This document shows, piece after piece, positions 62,613 to 64,000 of a stretch of 64,000 nucleotides of DNA (position 1 is its first letter; each line of letters opens with the position of its first letter). The notes beneath the pieces are model-generated. The model saw nothing but the letters and a program-made list of their open reading frames with translations, was not told the DNA's origin and searched no databases. The DNA is from Vibrio pectenicida. Its GTDB lineage: Bacteria > Pseudomonadota > Gammaproteobacteria > Enterobacterales > Vibrionaceae. Position numbers and translations under genes: made by a program. The stretch spans positions 248,001-312,000 of the forward strand of contig AP024890.1 of assembly GCA_024347015.1 (NCBI GenBank), given 5' to 3'.

Positions 62613-63278
62613 CTAAATAGCAAAGTCATCATTTTCTGGGTCATCATTCCATGCATATTCCGTCAGATGTGCGACTTTCTCAGCATACTCACGACCATAC
62701 AAGTGCTCTAGTATAGCAAGAGACATATCGGTTCCAGCGGAGACACCGGAGGAAGTATAAATATTGTCTGATTTGACCCAGCGGGCTTTCTTATGCCAAT
62801 TTGTTGAAGTACTGAAACTTTGTACCCAGTCAAAGGCGATCTTGTTTGTCGTCGCACTGTGATTGGATAAAACACCGGCTTGAGCCAGTATCGCGGAACC
62901 TGTGCAGACTGATACAACATAAGTTGCCCGATCACTCTGAACTTGGACCCAATCAATGAGTTCCTTGTTATTAACTTCGTGTCTTGAGCCTAACCCACCC
63001 GGAACCATCAAAATATCACAAGACTCAAAATCACTAAAACTGTAATCACAAACACTTATAGGTCCTGCGCTACTTGCGACAGCACCACCAGTCTGGGAAA
63101 CGAATTTGAGCTCAAGGCCTTGGTTAATAAAGCGAGACATGCCAAACATCTCCAGAGGACCAAAAACATCCAGCAGCTCAAAGTCAGGATATAGAAGCGT
63201 TGCAACGATAAGCTTTTTTGAAACCTTAGTTACAACTTTTCCTGAAGTTTGTTTACTTACTGTTACTTGGTTACTCAT
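62613..63278 (-). CDS. DJ-1/PfpI family protein
   Basis: 221 residues. The nucleophile elbow is VVSVCTGSAILAQAG (Cys125) and FGPLEMFGM holds the conserved Glu. It resembles isonitrile hydratase-like and GlxA-type members. The first 20 residues are charged and extra. Activity cannot be assigned from sequence. Confidence 0.88.
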   Translation of the reverse strand: MSNQVTVSKQTSGKVVTKVSKKLIVATLLYPDFELLDVFGPLEMFGMSRFINQGLELKFVSQTGGAVASSAGPISVCDYSFSDFESCDILMVPGGLGSRHEVNNKELIDWVQVQSDRATYVVSVCTGSAILAQAGVLSNHSATTNKIAFDWVQSFSTSTNWHKKARWVKSDNIYTSSGVSAGTDMSLAILEHLYGREYAEKVAHLTEYAWNDDPENDDFAI

Positions 63279-63317
63279 GGCAGTAATCTCCTTGCGATGG
63301 GGGGATACGAGAGGAAA

Positions 63318-63421
63318 AAACAGCGCCCCTTTCTATTTTTCTGACACAAACACGCCTGAACAAATATCGGGCTTTTACAGCCAATACGTAGACTTAGTAA
63401 AACAAAAAGGGGGCGCTGTTT
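63318..63421. repeat. 12-bp inverted repeat around an 80-base loop at the cyoE 3' end
   Basis: AAACAGCGCCCC (63318-63329) pairs perfectly with 63410-63421. On the minus strand the second arm ends in GCGCTGTTTTTTCC, so it could end cyoE transcription. The 80-base interior is unusually long for a terminator. Confidence 0.75.
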
Positions 63422-63422
63422 A

Positions 63423-64000
63423 TTAGATAGGTAATGAGATCAGTTCAATGCCTAGAACGCCACTGACTCCCATCACGACTAATAAGGACACTTTAAATAC
63501 CGTTTTTGACCAAGGAATATAGTTATCCTCATCAACTTTTTTGAAGGTTACCTTCATCCACGCAAAGCAAGCAATCGCAGTGACGGCCAAGTACTCATAA
63601 CCAGCTTCACCTAACACAAATAAAGCGAATGAAGTCGCAGCAAAGGCCACAACATAAGCTTTCATGTGACGATGAGCTTTGTTAATCCCTTCTTTAACTG
63701 GCAATACAGGAATACCAGCATCTCGGTAGTCTTGCATGCGGAACATAGCAATGGCATAAGAGTGAGGCATTTGCCACAAGCAAAACATAGCAAAGAGCAG
63801 AACGGCCTCCGTGCTTATGTAATTAGTCACCGCTAAGTAGCCAACAAGTGGTGGTACAGCACCAGAGATACTGCCAACCAAGGTGCCGTATACGGAAGTG
63901 CGCTTGTACCACATGGTGTAGAAAAAAACGTAAAACACGTAGCCAAGCAAAACCACTACTGCAGAAAGAGGGTTCGCCATCTGAAATAAAATGGCCGTTC
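63423..64000 (-). CDS. cyoE: Protoheme IX farnesyltransferase, C-terminal part (cut by window edge)
   Basis: The frame is open to the window end; the visible 190 or so residues cover several TM helices of a UbiA-type prenyltransferase, with YTMWYKRTSVYGTLVGSISGA, PPLVGYLA, LWQMPHSYAIAMFR and DYRDAGIPVLPVKEG. CyoE makes haem O from haem B for terminal oxidases (family knowledge). The N-terminal Asp-rich motif lies outside the window. A cytochrome oxidase operon is expected to the right. Confidence 0.93.
   Translation of the reverse strand, partial: TAILFQMANPLSAVVVLLGYVFYVFFYTMWYKRTSVYGTLVGSISGAVPPLVGYLAVTNYISTEAVLLFAMFCLWQMPHSYAIAMFRMQDYRDAGIPVLPVKEGINKAHRHMKAYVVAFAATSFALFVLGEAGYEYLAVTAIACFAWMKVTFKKVDEDNYIPWSKTVFKVSLLVVMGVSGVLGIELISLPI

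Noticed and set aside
62708..62956. Reverse open frame inside the DJ-1/PfpI gene
   Set aside because: Shadow frame of a strong family gene.

Overview
The window looks like chromosomal DNA of a marine Vibrio or close relative, probably the second chromosome. Supporting evidence is moderate GC, a proteinase K-like exoprotease of the V. alginolyticus type, NhaD, YibL, Bcr/CflA, several HD-GYP and chemoreceptor genes, and marine-type photolyase and aldo/keto reductase genes. No rRNA, tRNA or CRISPR array was seen.

Layout. 1-2130: an HD-GYP fragment cut by the window edge, then a copper/cytochrome-oxidase assembly operon (small anchored protein, SCO1, PCu(A)C) closed by a hairpin. 2130-9860: an accessory island. 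It carries a HipBA-type kinase toxin module bracketed by two versions of one long palindrome, a tyrosine-integrase remnant, an excisionase-type HTH plus PIN toxin pair, a large secreted protein with a C-terminal region resembling CE-clan (YopJ-like) thiol proteases, an IS3 transposase tail, and broken or unknown genes. 9865-26160: mostly ordinary backbone (YaiI, a dicarboxylate symporter with a CRP-type site, a sensor HD-GYP protein, a secreted S74-domain protein, NhaD, an overlapping Ada/AlkA-Ogt-lipoprotein operon, GNAT, YibL, a chemoreceptor, a subtilase). 26459-40471: a nearly complete purine catabolic region. xdhABC and guaD run rightward. puuE, uraD, alc, allA and puuD run leftward. Between them lie a methyltransferase and a sensor kinase paired with a molybdopterin-domain-like periplasmic protein.

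40750-64000: mixed accessory and backbone DNA. It includes a DUF1460 protein, NfsB, an AT-rich three-gene cluster (SDR, unknown, hot-dog thioesterase), an AraC regulator followed by a Bcr/CflA exporter, Lrp with a divergent DUF2000 gene and a LysE remnant, a long HPPD, tandem 33-bp repeats, an RRM protein, LysR divergent from an aldo/keto reductase with an internal amber codon, a large lipoprotein, a 43-residue secreted peptide, a photolyase/flavin reductase/DCC block, hydroxyisourate hydrolase (the purine step missing from the main cluster), a persulfide-dioxygenase-like MBL enzyme, an HBM chemoreceptor, a DJ-1/PfpI protein and the 3' part of cyoE.

Together the purine genes predict guanine to xanthine to urate (GuaD, XdhABC), urate to 5-hydroxyisourate (PuuD), to OHCU (UraH at 58346), to S-allantoin (UraD), to allantoate (PuuE), to ureidoglycolate plus urea (Alc), and to glyoxylate plus urea (AllA). 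The strongest leads for something undescribed are the YopJ-like region of the secreted 852-residue protein, the palindrome-bracketed HipBA module, the AT-rich SDR-unknown-thioesterase cluster, and the lipoprotein coupled to alkylation repair.
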